DNA of 64,000 nt, taken from positions 22,194,619 to 22,258,618 of the forward strand of contig NC_089863.1 of assembly GCF_036373705.1 (NCBI RefSeq), written 5' to 3'. Below the pieces are notes generated by a model. That model saw nothing but the letters and a program-made list of their open reading frames with translations, was not told the origin of the DNA and searched no databases. The DNA is from Amia ocellicauda. Taxonomy: Eukaryota; Chordata; Actinopteri; Amiiformes; Amiidae. A program made the position numbers and the translations under genes. Shown here piece by piece: positions 19,116 through 31,376 of this stretch (the first letter of the stretch is position 1; each line of letters opens with the position of its first letter).

Positions 19116-20096
19116 AGCTTTGACAATGGGAGATGTTCCACTAAGGAAAGGAAACCAAGGCAAACTGCCAGTAGGAAAGTCCTGAAATGTTTGTACCTCA
19201 ATGCCAGGAGTATAAGGAACAAGATGTTAGACTTGGAAGCCACAGTGCTGGTGTGTGACTATGATGTTGTAGGAGTGACAGAAACATGGCTTACAGAAAA
19301 TGATGGGGATGAATACAAGTTGGAAGGATACACACAGTTTAGGTGAGACAGGCAAAATCGAAGAGGGGGTGGGGTAGCATTATATGTGAAAAATGACATT
19401 GAGGCAGAAGAACTTGTATTAGATCCCAGTAATGGAACAGAATCTTTGTGGGTGAAACGTTTGAACAAGAGATCTGGAGGATTAGCGGTAGGAGTGTGTT
19501 ACAGGCCACCAAACTCAGATTTTCAGAAAGATGCTGCATTGTACAGTGTAATCAGGACTGCATGTAGCAAGGATGTGGCTGTTATAATGGGGGATTTCAA
19601 TTTCCCAAACTAAGACTGGGAAAGCCCAGTGGGGACTACAGAAGCAGAAATGGAAATGGTTGAGATGGTAAATGACTGCTTTCTAACTCAATTTGTCAGG
19701 GAACCAACCAGAGAGAGCGCATGTATTGACTTGATCTTTTCAAATGACCAAGATAGAGTCAGGGGGACAGTAGTTAGAGAACCAATGGCAAATTGTGATC
19801 ACAATATGGTTATCTTTGAGGCATTCTTTCAAAAAACAAGGTCCAAGTCTAAAACAATGGTCTACAATTTTAGAAAAGCAAATCTTGAAGATATGAGACT
19901 GCACTTAGAAGAGGTAGACTGGAGCACACTGGATACAGAGTTAGTTGAAAATGCATGGGTATATTTTAAGAATATACTAATCGAGGCTCAGGTCCAATTT
20001 GTACCAAAACTTAGCAAATTGAGGAACAAAAACATTGGCCAAAATGGTTTAATAGAGGTATGCAAAAAATATAAAGAGAAAGACAATGTTGTATAG
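19116..20096 (+). pseudogene. LINE APE endonuclease, broken (L1)
   Basis: Shows LNARSIRNK and VTETWL (N-terminal APE blocks), VCYRPPNS, GDFNFPN and CDHNMV, in the order of the APE-type nicking endonuclease. It is interrupted by TGA at about 19345 and TAA at about 19611. A one-base loss near 20030 shifts the C-terminal frame relative to the copy at 50340. Confidence 0.85.
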
Positions 20097-20282
20097 TGCA
20101 TACAAAAGGGATGGTGACGAAACAAAATACATAGAATATGTTGAGCTGCAAAGAGATCTTTAGAAAGGGATCAGGAAAGCAAAGAGGGAATTAGAAAGAA
20201 ACATAGCTCTTGGAGCTCAAACCAATGCAAAACTGAGCCAGGAAATTGCAGACCAATCAGTCTGACCTGCATCACCTGTAAA

Positions 20283-21461
20283 ATGTTGGAAAAAATGATT
20301 AGACAGAAAATAGAGGCGCATCTCAATGAAAACCATATTCTCGGAGCTAGTCAACATGGGTTTAGACGAGGCAGATCATGTCTTACTAATTTATTAGAAT
20401 GTTTAGAACATGCAACTGCAGCTGTAGATCACGTGAAAGCATATGATATGATATACTTAGATTTCCAAAAAGCTTTTGATAAGGTTCCACACCAAAGACT
20501 GATCCTCAAATTGGAAGCTGTAGGCATTCAGGGTAATGTAAGTAGATGGATTATGAACTGGTTGATGTCTAGGAAACAGAGGGTGTCGATTAGAGGAGTC
20601 ACTTCTAACTGGAATGAGGTTGTTAGTGGAGTTCCACAGGGATCAGTACTAGGGCCTTTGCTTTTTCTAATCTATATTAATGATCTGGACTCTGGGATAG
20701 TTAGCAAACTTGTCAAATTTGCAGATGATACTAAAATAGGTGGCTCAGCAGATACAATCTTGGCAGCACAGGCTATTCAGAGGGACTTAGATAATATTCA
20801 GTTGTGGGCTGACACCTGGCAAATGAAATTCAATGTGGACAAGTGCAAGGTAATACATGCAGGTAACAAAAATGTCCACTATAATTACACTATGGGAGGT
20901 ACAGATCTAGATGAAGTAACGCATGAGAAAGACCTAGGAGTCTATGTGGACTCCTCATTTTCTCCATCCAAGCAATGTGGGGAAGCAATAAAAAAGGCAA
21001 ACAGAATGCTAGGGTATATTGTCAAAAGTGTAGAATTTAAAACAAGGGCAGTAATGTTAAGACTGTACAATGCGCTAGTTAGACCTCATCTGGAATACTG
21101 TGTACAGTTCTGGGCACCACACTTCAAGAAGGATATTGCTGCCTTAGAGGCAGTTCAGAGGAGAGCAACCAGACTTATTCCAGGTCTGAAGGGAAAGTCC
21201 TACTCGGAGAGACTGAGGGAACTGAACCTTTTCACCCTGGAACAGAGGAGACTACGTGGGGACTTGATCCAAGTCTTCAAAATCATGAAAGGCATCGACC
21301 ACATCAAACCAGAGGAGCTTTTCCAGATCAGCAGGGACACACGCACCCGGGGACACAAATGGAAATTGGGCTTCAAGGCATTCAAAACGGAAAACAGGAG
21401 ACACTTCTTTACACAGAGAGTAGTCACAATCTGGAATAAACTACCCAGCGATGTTGTTTAA
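20283..21461 (+). CDS. LINE reverse transcriptase (L1)
   Basis: 392 codons, CR1-type RT. QHGFRRGRSC near 24-33, DFQKAFDKVPH at 60-70, GVPQGSVLGPLLF at 116-128 and the catalytic FADD at 146-149 are all intact, as is the C-terminal LVRPHLEYCVQFWAP block. Homology extends upstream of this Met to about 20247. The N-terminal linker is deleted, so the full ORF2 is not continuous. Confidence 0.88.
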   Translation: MLEKMIRQKIEAHLNENHILGASQHGFRRGRSCLTNLLECLEHATAAVDHVKAYDMIYLDFQKAFDKVPHQRLILKLEAVGIQGNVSRWIMNWLMSRKQRVSIRGVTSNWNEVVSGVPQGSVLGPLLFLIYINDLDSGIVSKLVKFADDTKIGGSADTILAAQAIQRDLDNIQLWADTWQMKFNVDKCKVIHAGNKNVHYNYTMGGTDLDEVTHEKDLGVYVDSSFSPSKQCGEAIKKANRMLGYIVKSVEFKTRAVMLRLYNALVRPHLEYCVQFWAPHFKKDIAALEAVQRRATRLIPGLKGKSYSERLRELNLFTLEQRRLRGDLIQVFKIMKGIDHIKPEELFQISRDTRTRGHKWKLGFKAFKTENRRHFFTQRVVTIWNKLPSDVV

Positions 21462-21658
21462 GCTGAAAGTTTGGGAACATTTAAAAATGGTCTGGAAAGG
21501 ATCCTTGGATCACTTCGATATTATTGAACACCAAACGAGCATGAAGAGTCGAATGGTCCCCTCTCGTTTGTAAACTTTCATATGTTCTTAAAAGAGTCTG
21601 AAGCAGCATGAAAGAGCACACTAAGCAGCTGAGAACAGACAGAGAGGGGAGTGAATAT

Positions 21659-21717
21659 TGCGCTGGCCGGGTCAACTGCTTGGAAGGCAGCTATGCTAAC
21701 CACTATACCACCAACAC
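21659..21717 (-). pseudogene. tRNA-Gly(TCC), T-arm deleted
   Basis: 59 nt; 13 nt covering most of the T arm and B box are missing compared with the sister at 51996. Directly followed at 21718 by B sequence, so the rest of cassette A is absent here. Confidence 0.88.
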
Positions 21718-21813
21718 TTGAACAAGAAAAGTCTAGCCGCTGTATTCTGGAATGAAGAAAAAAATGAAATGACAAGGGCAATCAAAGCAAGTAAGACAGT
21801 AGGCTGTGTGGCA

Positions 21814-21884
21814 TACGCTAGCCAGAAATCGAACGCAACTCACAAGAACAGGAACCTTGTATGATACCACTACACCACTGGCGC
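21814..21884 (-). pseudogene. tRNA-Gly-like pseudogene, B copy 3
   Basis: Consensus form; formal anticodon CCT, broken T stem. Confidence 0.85.
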
Positions 21885-22134
21885 TGCGGGGAAGCTCTAG
21901 ATTCTGTCACCGAAGCAAATGCACAAGACATATAAAACGCGTCCCCTGGGGCACAATGGTCTTTTAATAATTATCTGTAATAATCTGCAGTCGAACTGCT
22001 TAATACGTACCTAGCTAATCACTACATCACAGGCGCATGGTTGTCATTCGGGGAAAATATGTGTTCACGAATGTTCATCGGAGTAGTTGTCATGCTAAGA
22101 GGTCAGTTGGAGTAGAGGGAGCTGGCCATGCCGT

Positions 22135-22207
22135 GCCTCGTTGGCGCAGTAGGTAGCGCGTCAGTCTCATAATCTGAAGGTGGTGAGTTCGACCCTCACA
22201 CGGGGCA
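22135..22207 (+). tRNA. elongator tRNA-Met(CAT), copy 3
   Basis: Intact consensus gene, identical to 2889. Confidence 0.95.
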
Positions 22208-22322
22208 AGCACTCTTCCTTTATCTTTGAGTTCTACCACACTGATCTCCAGCTGCAGAAAAAAGGCGCACACCTGTGCAATAAAGTGGTTGCTTGCGCTG
22301 TCTGAAGAAATTCATGGCAAAA

Positions 22323-22395
22323 TGCCAAATCCTGGGATGTAACAAGGGACCTTAAGATGTTCAGTCTATCGCTCCCCCAACTGAGCTATTTCGGC
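22323..22395 (-). pseudogene. tRNA-Phe-like, B copy 3
   Basis: Adds two changes to the common lesions: TTAC in the T loop region (gatgtaac) and an anticodon-stem-side change (ccttaagatg). Confidence 0.82.
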
Positions 22396-22521
22396 CATTG
22401 GTGAGATGACGTCGTGATCCCAAAAGTCAAAGTGAAGGAAGCCCTGGCAGAACACAGTCATTGAAAAGTTCATTGTTTTCCATGACGTCGGCAACGACTC
22501 AATTTGATCACTGCAACACAA

Positions 22522-22604
22522 GTCAGGATGGCCGAGTGGTGTAAGGTGCTGCGTGCAGGTCATCGTCTCCTGTAGAGGCTTGGCATTGAATCCCACCTCT
22601 GACA
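22522..22604 (+). pseudogene. tRNA-Leu-like, B copy 3
   Basis: Loop GTGCAGG, broken T stem; additional T-arm change (ggcattgaatcc). Confidence 0.82.
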
Positions 22605-23190
22605 AGGGTCCTTTTACCACTCAGGAGCACACACTTACCCATGCTGGCGACAAGGACAACAAGAGTTGAGGACTGTGTTGAAAACGACATTACACAAAGA
22701 ATTCAATGTTGAAAGAAATACATCAATACATAAATCAATGGACATGTATTTATTCATTGATTGATTGACTTCAACATGTCTTAATTTAGTCGCTGTACCC
22801 ACAAAGCAACACTCAGCATAGTGGAGGCTATAGCTCGGCGTTATTGCGTGTACCTTACATGTATCACCCCTGGCACCTGGCCCTGATAACTCCCTACTTT
22901 TTGACCACAGTCTGTCTGTGACTTGAACCCGAGAAGTAAAAATGATGCACATGGGCGCTTGCAATCTCGTAGTTTCAATCACATATCACAGTGGATGCGT
23001 ACACACAGTGTTTCTCGGAGATTGCTGGGACAGTAACGAATGTGCTCCTTGCTTTACATGTCATCTAGCGCACAGTAGCTTTTTCTCCTTCTTTTTGCCC
23101 ATATCATCCACATATTGTGCCTTTGGGGAACGCCTCCGAAACAGATTTAGAATGCTCTGAGATTCAAGAAACGACAGTGCAACTCTTTTC

Positions 23191-24090
23191 CAGGGTTGTG
23201 GGTAATGCGTTACTAAGTAACGGTATGGTATTACTTTTGGTAGTAACGAGTAACGTAACGTGGTATGGTTCCAAAAGGAGTAATAATATTACAGTTACTG
23301 ATTCATTTTTTTTGTTCTCGTTACTGCATTACACATTGTAACGATATGGTCTTAATAAGGACGATAAGGACGTCTATGTCGTACATTAAAAAGATTAGAA
23401 AAACTGTCGTTTGCAGTTACAAATCTGTAGTAAGAGTAATAAGTTAAAGGAGTCAAGTTGAGACATTTAAGATGCAGATCTACTAGCACATATCTTGATG
23501 ATGATTACAATAATAACAATAATAAAAATAAATAGCAAAGATGTATTTTAGTGTTGCACGTTTTCTTATGGTAACGTAATGCTTGTCTGAGTATAATGTT
23601 GTCTATACACGTTTAGCTACTGCTAATATCTCTTAACAGAAACGTGTATTTATTATGCTGTCTCCAATCATCTAAAGCACAAAGAATAAAACAGCCACAA
23701 AAGTCCTTTCCACACCAGGCTCTATCGCTCGTAGTGTTGCTTTCTGTCTTCATTTTTAAAACGAAACACAAAACCAAACCCACAATCGCTCCGCTCCTCC
23801 CACAACAGGGGGTGGACTTCCGACACTGGCCTGGTTTTCCTGTGGCGCTTTATTAAAACAACAAAAGATAACAGTATGTCTCTGTCATTATCAACTGCTT
23901 GTGTTGGTGTAGCTTTGAAATTGTTTATTGAGGTCCCGCAACGTTTGGGGTGTAATGCAGAGTAATGTAAAAGTAAAGTAACTAATTACATTCTCCAGGA
24001 AGTAATAAGTAAAGTGTTTAGTTACTTTTGATATGAGTAACGAGTACAATGTAAGACATTACTTTTTGTGAGTAACGACCCCAAACACTG
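23191..24090. mobile_element. hAT-type MITE copy
   Basis: Complete ends with flanking CTCTTTTC on both sides; short internal deletion near the left end and one extra A in the right terminus (CCCCAAACACTG). Confidence 0.83.
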
Positions 24091-24341
24091 CTCTTTTCCT
24101 TCTCTTTTGGCTTGTTTGTTTGTTGTTGAAAGAGATACAAAGTTTGAGAGTGTCTCGTTTTATTTCTGAAATATAACTCCCAGAAAGTATGGTCTTTGTG
24201 TTCTTGAAATTGAATAACCTCAAAAGAAAGAAATGGTCCAATGAATTGCCGAAGAAAAGTCTAGCCGCTGTATTCTGGAATGAAGAAAAAAATGAAATGA
24301 CAAGGGCAATCAAAGCAAGTAAGACAGTAGGCTGTGTGGCA

Positions 24342-24412
24342 TACGCTAGCCAGAAATCGAACGCAACTCACAAGAACAGGAACCTTGTATGATACCACTA
24401 CACCACTGGCGC
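24342..24412 (-). pseudogene. tRNA-Gly-like pseudogene, B copy 4
   Basis: Consensus decayed form. Confidence 0.85.
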
Positions 24413-24662
24413 TGCGGGGAAACTCTAGATTCTGTCACCGAAGCAAATGCACAAGACATATAAAACGCGTCCCCTGGGGCACAATGGTCTTTTAATAATT
24501 ATCTGTAATAATCTGCAGTCGAACTGCTTAATACGTACCTAGCTAATCACTACATCACAGGCGCATGGTTGTCATTCGGGGAAAATATGTGTTCACGAAT
24601 GTTCATCGGAGTGGTTGTCATGCTAAGAGGTCAGTTGGAGTAGAGGGAGCTGGCCATGCCGT

Positions 24663-24735
24663 GCCTCGTTGGCGCAGTAGGTAGCGCGTCAGTCTCATAA
24701 TCTGAAGGTGGTGAGTTCGACCCTCACATGGGGCA
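24663..24735 (+). tRNA. elongator tRNA-Met(CAT), copy 4
   Basis: One C-to-T change in the 3' acceptor strand (cacatggggca) turns a G-C pair into a G-T wobble. Otherwise intact. Confidence 0.92.
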
Positions 24736-24850
24736 AGCACTCTTCCTTTATCTTTGAGTTCTACCACACTGATCTCCAGCTGCAGAAAAAAGGCGCACAC
24801 CTGTGCAATAAAGTGGTTGCTTGCGCTGTCTGAAGAAATTCATGGCAAAA

Positions 24851-24923
24851 TGCCAAATCCTGGGATGGAACAAGGGACCTTTAGATGTTCAGTCTATCGC
24901 TCCCCCAACTGAGCTATTTCGGC
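24851..24923 (-). pseudogene. tRNA-Phe-like, B copy 4
   Basis: Same as 3077. Confidence 0.82.
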
Positions 24924-25049
24924 CATTGGTGAGATGACGTCGTGATCCCAAAAGTCAAAGTGAAGGAAGCCCTGGCAGAACACAGTCATTGAAAAGTTCA
25001 TTGTTTTCCATGACGTCGGCAACGACTCAATTTGATCACCGCAACACAA

Positions 25050-25132
25050 GTCAGGATGGCCGAGTGGTGTAAGGTGCTGCGTGCAGGTCATCGTCTCCTG
25101 TAGAGGCTTGGCTTTGAATCCCACCTCTGACA
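25050..25132 (+). pseudogene. tRNA-Leu-like, B copy 4
   Basis: Loop GTGCAGG, broken stems. Confidence 0.82.
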
Positions 25133-25718
25133 AGGGTCCTTTTACCACTCAGGAGCACACACTTACCCGTGCTGGCGACAAGGACAACAAGAGTTGAGGA
25201 CTGTGTTGAAAACGACATTACACAAAGAATTCAATGTTGAAAGAAATACATCAATACATAAATCAATGGACATGTATTTATTCATTGATTGATTGACTTC
25301 AACATGTCTTAATTTAGTCGCTGTACCCACAAAGCAACACTCAGCATAGTGGAGGCTATAGCTCGGCGTTATTGCGTGTACCTTACATGTATCACCCCTG
25401 GCACCTGGCCCTGATAACTCCCTACTTATTGACCACAGTCTGTCTGTGACTTGAACCCGAGAAGTAAAAATGATGCACATGGGCGCTTGCAATCTCGTTG
25501 TTTCAATCACATATCACAGTGGATGCGTACACACGGTGTTTCTCGGAGATTGCTGGGACAGTAACGAATGTGTTCCTTGCTTTACATGTCATCTAGCGCA
25601 CAGTAGCTTTTTCTCCTTCTTTTTGCCCATATCATCCACATATTGTGCCTTTGGGGAACGCCTCCGAAACAGATTTAGAATGCTCTGAGATTCAAGAAAC
25701 GACAGTGCAACTCTTTTC

Positions 25719-26622
25719 CAGGGTTGTGGGTAACGCGTTACTAAGTAACGCATTACAGTAATGTTATTACTTTTGGTAGTAACGAGTAACGTAACGTGGT
25801 ATGGTTCCAAAAGGAGAAATAATATTACAGTTACTGATTCCTTTTTTTTGTTCTCGTTACTGCATTACACATTGTGACGATATGGTCTTAATAAGGACGA
25901 TAAGGACGTCTATGTCGTACATTAAAAATATTAGAAAAACTGTCGTTTGCAGTTACAAATCTGTAGTAAGAGTAATAAGTTAAAGGAGTCAAGTTGAGAC
26001 ATGTAAGATGCAAATCTACTAGCACATATCTTGATGATGATTACAATAATAACAATAATAAAAATAAATAGCAAAGATGTATTTTAGTGTTGCACGTTTT
26101 CTTATGGTAACGTAATGCTTGTCTGAGTATAATGTCTATACACATTTAGCTACTGCTAATATCTCTTAACAGAAACGTGTATTTATTATGCTGTCTCCAA
26201 TCATCTAAAGCACAAAGAATAAAACAGCCACAAAAGTCCTTTCCACACCAGGCTCTATCGCTCGTAGTGTTGCTTTCTGTCTTCATTTTTAAAACGAAAC
26301 ACAAAACCAAACCCACAATCGCTCCGCTCCTCCCACAACAGGGGGTGGGCTTCTGACACTGGCCTGGTTTTCCTGTGGCGCTTTATTAAAACAACAAAAG
26401 ATAACAGTATGTCTCTGTCATTATCAAGTGCTTGTGTTGGTGTAGCTTTGAAATTGTTTATTGAGGTCCCGCAACGTTTGGGGTGTAATGCAGAGTAATG
26501 TAAAAGTAAAGTAACTAATTACATTCTCCAGGAAGTAATAAGTAAAGTGTTTAGTTACTTTTGATATGAGTAACGAGTACAATGTAAGACATTACTTTTT
26601 GTGAGAAACGACCCCAACACTG
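25719..26622. mobile_element. hAT-type MITE copy
   Basis: Complete ends and CTCTTTTC flanks; otherwise as at 3945. Confidence 0.83.
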
Positions 26623-26865
26623 CTCTTTTCCTTCTCTTTTGGCTTGTTTGTTTGTTGTTGAAGGAGATACAAAGTTTGAGAGTGTCTCGTTTTATTTCTG
26701 AAATATAACTCCCAGAAAGTATGGTCTTTGTGTTCTTGAAATTGAATAACCTCAAAAGAAAGAAATGGTCCAATGAATTGCCGAGGAAAAGTCTAGCCGC
26801 TGTATTCTGGAATGAAGAAAAAAATGAAATGACAAGGGCAATCAAAGCAAGTAAGACAGTAGGCA

Positions 26866-26936
26866 TACGCTAGCCAGAAATCGAACGCAACTCACAAGAA
26901 CAGGAACCTTGTATGATACCACTACACCACTGGCGC
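26866..26936 (-). pseudogene. tRNA-Gly-like pseudogene, B copy 5
   Basis: Gene body as consensus; about 8 nt of its 3' flank (gctgtgtg) are deleted. Confidence 0.85.
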
Positions 26937-27186
26937 TGCGGGGAAGCTCTAGATTCTGTCACCGAAGCAAATGCACAAGACATATAAAACGCGTCCCCTG
27001 GGGCACAATGGTCTTTTAATAATTATCTGTAATAATCTGCAGTCGAACTGCTTAATACGTACCTAGCTAATCACTACATCACAGGCGCATGGTTGTCATT
27101 CGGGGAAAATATGTGTTCACGAATGTTCATCGGAGTGGTTGTCATGCTAAGAGGTCAGTTGGAGTAGAGGGAGCTGGCCATGCCGT

Positions 27187-27259
27187 GCCTCGTTGGCGCA
27201 GTAGGTAGCGCGTCAGTCTCATAATCTGAAGGTGGTGAGTTCGACCCTCACACGGGGCA
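27187..27259 (+). tRNA. elongator tRNA-Met(CAT), copy 5
   Basis: Intact consensus gene. Confidence 0.95.
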
Positions 27260-27374
27260 AGCACTCTTCCTTTATCTTTGAGTTCTACCACACTGATCTC
27301 CAGCTGCAGAAAAAAGGCGCACACCTGTGCAATAAAGTGGTTGCTTGCGCTGTCTGAAGAAATTCATGGCAAAA

Positions 27375-27447
27375 TGCCAAATCCTGGGATGTAACAATGG
27401 ACCTTTAGATGTTCAGTCTATCGCTCCCCCAACTGAGCTATTTCGGC
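27375..27447 (-). pseudogene. tRNA-Phe-like, B copy 5
   Basis: Common lesions plus two T-arm changes (gatgtaacaatgg). Confidence 0.82.
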
Positions 27448-27573
27448 CATTGGTGAGATGACGTCGTGATCCCAAAAGTCAAAGTGAAGGAAGCCCTGGC
27501 AGAACACAGTCATTGAAAAGTTCATTGTTTTCCATGACGTCGGCAACGACTCAATTTGATCACTGCAGCACAA

Positions 27574-27656
27574 GTCAGGATGGCCGAGTGGTGTAAGGTG
27601 CTGCGTGCAGGTCATCGTCTCCTGTAGATGCTTGGCTTTGAATCCCACCTCTGACA
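27574..27656 (+). pseudogene. tRNA-Leu-like, B copy 5
   Basis: Loop GTGCAGG; variable-arm change tgtagatgc. Confidence 0.82.
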
Positions 27657-28242
27657 AGGGTCCTTTTACCACTCAGGAGCACACACTTACCCGTGCTGGC
27701 GACAAGGACAACAAGAGTTGAGGACTGTGTTGAAAACGACATTACACAAAGAATTCAATGTTGAAAGAAATACATCAATACATAAATCAATGGACATGTA
27801 TTTATTCATTGATTGATTGACTTCAACATGTCTTAATTTAGTCGCTGTACCCACAAAGCAACACTCAGCATAGTGGAGGCTATAGCTCGGCGTTATTGCG
27901 TGTACCTTACATGTATCACCCCTGGCACCTGGCCCTGATAACTCCCTACTTTTTGACCACAGTCTGTCTGTGACTTGAACCCGAGAAGTAAAAATGATGC
28001 ACATGGGCGCTTGCAATCTCGTTGTTTCAATCACATATCACAGTGGATGCGTACACACGGTGTTTCTCGGAGATTGCTGGGACATTAACGAATGTGTTCC
28101 TTGCTTTACATGTCATCTAGCGCACAGTAGCTTTTTCTCCTTCTTTTTGCCCATATCATCCACATATTGTGCCTTTGGGGAACGCCTCCGAAACAGATTT
28201 AGAATGCTCTGAGATTCAAGAAACGACAGTGCAACTCTTTTC

Positions 28243-29149
28243 CAGGGTTGTGGGTAACGCGTTACTAAGTAACGCATTACAGTAATGTTATTACTTTTGG
28301 TAGTAACGAGTAACATAACGTGGTATGGTTCCAAAAGGAGAAATAATATTACAGTTACTGATTCCTTTTTTTTGTTCTCGTTACTGCATTACACATTGTA
28401 ACGATATGGTCTTAATAAGGACGATAAGGACGTCTATGTCGTACAATAAAAATATTAGAAAAACTGTCGTTTGCAGTTACAAATCTGTAGTAAGAGTAAT
28501 AAGTTAAAGGAGTCAAGTTGAGACATTTAAGATGCAGATCTACTAGCACATATCTTGATGATGATTACAATAATAACAATAATAAAAATAAATAGCAAAG
28601 ATGTATTTTAGTGTTGCACGTTTTCTTATGGTAACGTAATGCTTGTCTGAGTATAATGTTGTCTATACACATTTAGCTACTGCTAATATCTCTTAACAGA
28701 AACGTGTATTTATTATGCTGTCTCCAATCATCTAAAGCACAAAGAATAAAACAGCCACAAAAGTCCTTTCCACACCAGGCTCTATCGCTCGTAGTGTTGC
28801 TTTCTGTCTTCATTTTTAAAACGAAACACAAAACCAAACCCACAATCGCTCCGCTCCTCCCACAACAGGGGGTGGGCTTCCGACACTGGCCTGGTTTTCC
28901 TGTGGCGCTTTATTAAAACAACAAAAGATAACAGTATGTCTTTGTCATTATCAACTGCTTGTGTTGGTGTAGCTTTGAAATTGTTTATTGAGGTCCCGCA
29001 ACATTTGGGGTGTAATGCAGAGTAATGTAAAAGTAAAGTAACTAATTACATTCTCCAGGAAGTAATAAGTAAAGTGTTTAGTTACTTTTGATATGAGTAA
29101 CGAGTACAATGTAAGACATTACTTTTTGTGAGAAACGACCCCAACACTG
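28243..29149. mobile_element. hAT-type MITE copy
   Basis: Complete ends and CTCTTTTC flanks; otherwise as at 3945. Confidence 0.83.
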
Positions 29150-29400
29150 CTCTTTTCCTTCTCTTTTGGCTTGTTTGTTTGTTGTTGAAGGAGATACAAA
29201 GTTTGAGAGTGTCTCGTTTTATTTCTGAAATATAACTCCCAGAAAGTATGGTCTTTGTGTTCTTGAAATTGAATAACCTCAAAAGAAAGAAATGGTCCAA
29301 TGAATTGCCAAGGAAAAGTCTAGCCGCTGTATTCTGGAATGAAGAAAAAAATGAAATGACAAGGGCAATGATAACAAGTAAGACAGTAGGCTGTGTGGCA

Positions 29401-29471
29401 TACGCTAGCCAGAAATCGAACGCAACTCACAAGAACAGGAACCTTGTATGATACCACTACACCACTGGCGC
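29401..29471 (-). pseudogene. tRNA-Gly-like pseudogene, B copy 6
   Basis: Consensus decayed form. Confidence 0.85.
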
Positions 29472-29721
29472 TGCGGGGAAGCTCTAGATTCTGTCACCGA
29501 AGCAAATGCACAAGACATATAAAACGCGTCCCCTGGGGCACAATGGTCTTTTAATAATTATCTGTAATAATCTGCAGTCGAACTGCTTAATACGTACCTA
29601 GCTAATCACTACATCACAGGCGCATGGTTGTCATTCGGGGAAAATATGTGTTCACGAATGTTCATCGGAGTGGTTGTCATGCTAAGAGGTCAGTTGGAGT
29701 AGAGGGAGCTGGCCATGCCGT

Positions 29722-29794
29722 GCCTCGTTGGCGCAGTAGGTAGCGCGTCAGTCACATAATCTGAAGGTGGTGAGTTCGACCCTCACACGGGGCA
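29722..29794 (+). pseudogene. elongator tRNA-Met(CAT), U33 lost
   Basis: Identical to the other Met copies except that the anticodon loop reads CACATAA, replacing the invariant U33. Without U33 the anticodon turn is impaired, so the RNA may be made but decode poorly. Confidence 0.85.
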
Positions 29795-29909
29795 AGCACT
29801 CTTCCATTATCTTTGAGTTCTACCACACTGATCTCCAGCTGCAGAAAAAAGGTGCACACCTGTGCAATAAAGTGGTTGCTTGCGCTGTCTGAAGAAATTC
29901 ATGGCAAAA

Positions 29910-29982
29910 TGCCAAATCCTGGGATGGAACAAGTGACCTTTAGATGTTCAGTCTATCGCTCCCCCAACTGAGCTATTTCGGC
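29910..29982 (-). pseudogene. tRNA-Phe-like, B copy 6
   Basis: Common lesions plus a change at the T-stem edge (aagtgacc). Confidence 0.82.
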
Positions 29983-30108
29983 CATTGGTGAGATGACGTC
30001 GTGATCCCAAAAGTCAAAGTGAAGGAAGCCCTGGCAGAACACAGTCATTGAAAAGTTCATTGTTTTCCATGACGTCGGCAACGACTCAATTTGATCACTG
30101 CAGCACAA

Positions 30109-30179
30109 GTCAGGATGGCCGAGTGGTGTAAGGTGCTGCGTCTCCTGTAGATGCTTGGCTTTGAATCCCACCTCTGACA
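30109..30179 (+). pseudogene. tRNA-Leu-like, anticodon deleted
   Basis: A 12-nt deletion (tgcg joined to tctcc) removes the anticodon and the 3' half of its stem. Confidence 0.85.
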
Positions 30180-30799
30180 AGGGTCCTTTTACCACTCAGG
30201 AGCACACACTTACCCGTGCTGGCGACAAGGACAACAAGAGTTGAGGACTGTGTTGAAAACGACATTACACAAAGAATTCAATGTTGAAAGAAATACATCA
30301 ATACATAAATCAATGGACATGTATTTATTCATTGATTGATTGACTTCAACATGTCTTAATTTAGTCGCTGTACCCACAAAGCAACACTCAGCATAGTGGA
30401 GGCTATAGCTCGGCGTTATTGCGTGTACCTTACATGTATCACCCCTGGCACCTGGCCCTGATAACTCCCTACTTTTTGACCACAGTCTGTCTGTGACTTG
30501 AACCCGAGAAGTAAAAATGATGCACATGGGCGCTTGCAATCTCGTTGTTTCAATCACATATCACAGTGGATGCGTACACACGGTGTTTCTCGGAGATTGC
30601 TGGGACAGTAACGAATGTGTTCCTTGCTTTACATGTCATCTAGCGCACAGTAGCTTTTTCTCCTTCTTTTTGCCCATATCATCCACATATTGTGCCTTTG
30701 GGGAACGCCTCCGAAACAGATTTAGAATGCCCTGAGATTCAAGAAACGACATTGCAACTCTTTTCCAGGGTTGTGGGTAACGCATTACTAAGTCTGAGT

Positions 30800-31372
30800 T
30801 GTAGAACCACGTGGGAAATTAGTGGAGAAGTCGCGGAGATAAAGCAAATAGAACTTTAATGGAGCCGGCTCGGAAGCTCCACGTCAGAAATAATTCCTTC
30901 AGTGAGACTTAATGTTTACAAACATGAGTACAACTTTATAGGAAAAATGACGTAACATCTTATGGCCGTTCATCCAATCAGAAGATACAGGTCCGGGTCC
31001 GTTTTACGATCTGTCCTCCCGTGAAGAGGTGATGGATCCAAAGCAGATGTCCGTCTTTGATGTGCACTTGGAAGATGCGATCCCACGGTCGTCATTTACC
31101 TAGTGTCAATCGTTCTTTAACAGAAACAATTCCTGCCTATCTGGAGAAACGATTAAGTCATAAACAAATTCTCAGGAGACAGCTCTAGGCTATTTCGGCA
31201 CTGTGTAATCTTTCATTACTGACAGGAGTTTCTAACAAATCGACCTTGTTGACCCTTTACTTGTCCTGCTAAATCGAATGTGCTCAGTCTGTATACAAAA
31301 CTACTTCTAATGCTAGTATTAATATAAAACATTATATAATAATCACAAAACACTTTCTTCAACTTCCAAAAA
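30800..31372 (-). repeat. solo LTR of the same retrovirus
   Basis: 573 bp matching the proviral LTRs, at the same MITE-stub/LINE junction and with GAGT on both sides (30796-30799 and 31373-31376). No internal viral sequence remains, the usual product of LTR-LTR recombination. The right terminus reads AAAAA instead of TATACA. Confidence 0.9.
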
Positions 31373-31376
31373 GAGT

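Larger units (their letters stand above)
17847..21593 (+). mobile_element. CR1-like LINE, longer copy (L1)
   Basis: Contains a 5' leader, a (CAAA)n tract, ORF1 with an esterase-like segment, an APE endonuclease and a reverse transcriptase, in CR1 order. It lacks the linker between endonuclease and RT (join at about 20232) that the F copies retain, has an ORF1 deletion near 18890, and has stops in the endonuclease, so it is defective. Its 3' flank equals that of the F copies and leads into a Gly(TCC) gene. Confidence 0.9.
21718..30799. repeat. cassette B run 2 (four tRNA sets)
   Basis: Four B tRNA sets in head-to-tail copies of about 2.53 kb, with three complete MITEs. The Leu-to-MITE spacers (22605-23182, 25133-25710, 27657-28234, 30180-30757) have no recognisable gene. 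The run ends in a 27-bp MITE stub (30766-30792) at the solo-LTR junction. Confidence 0.9.
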
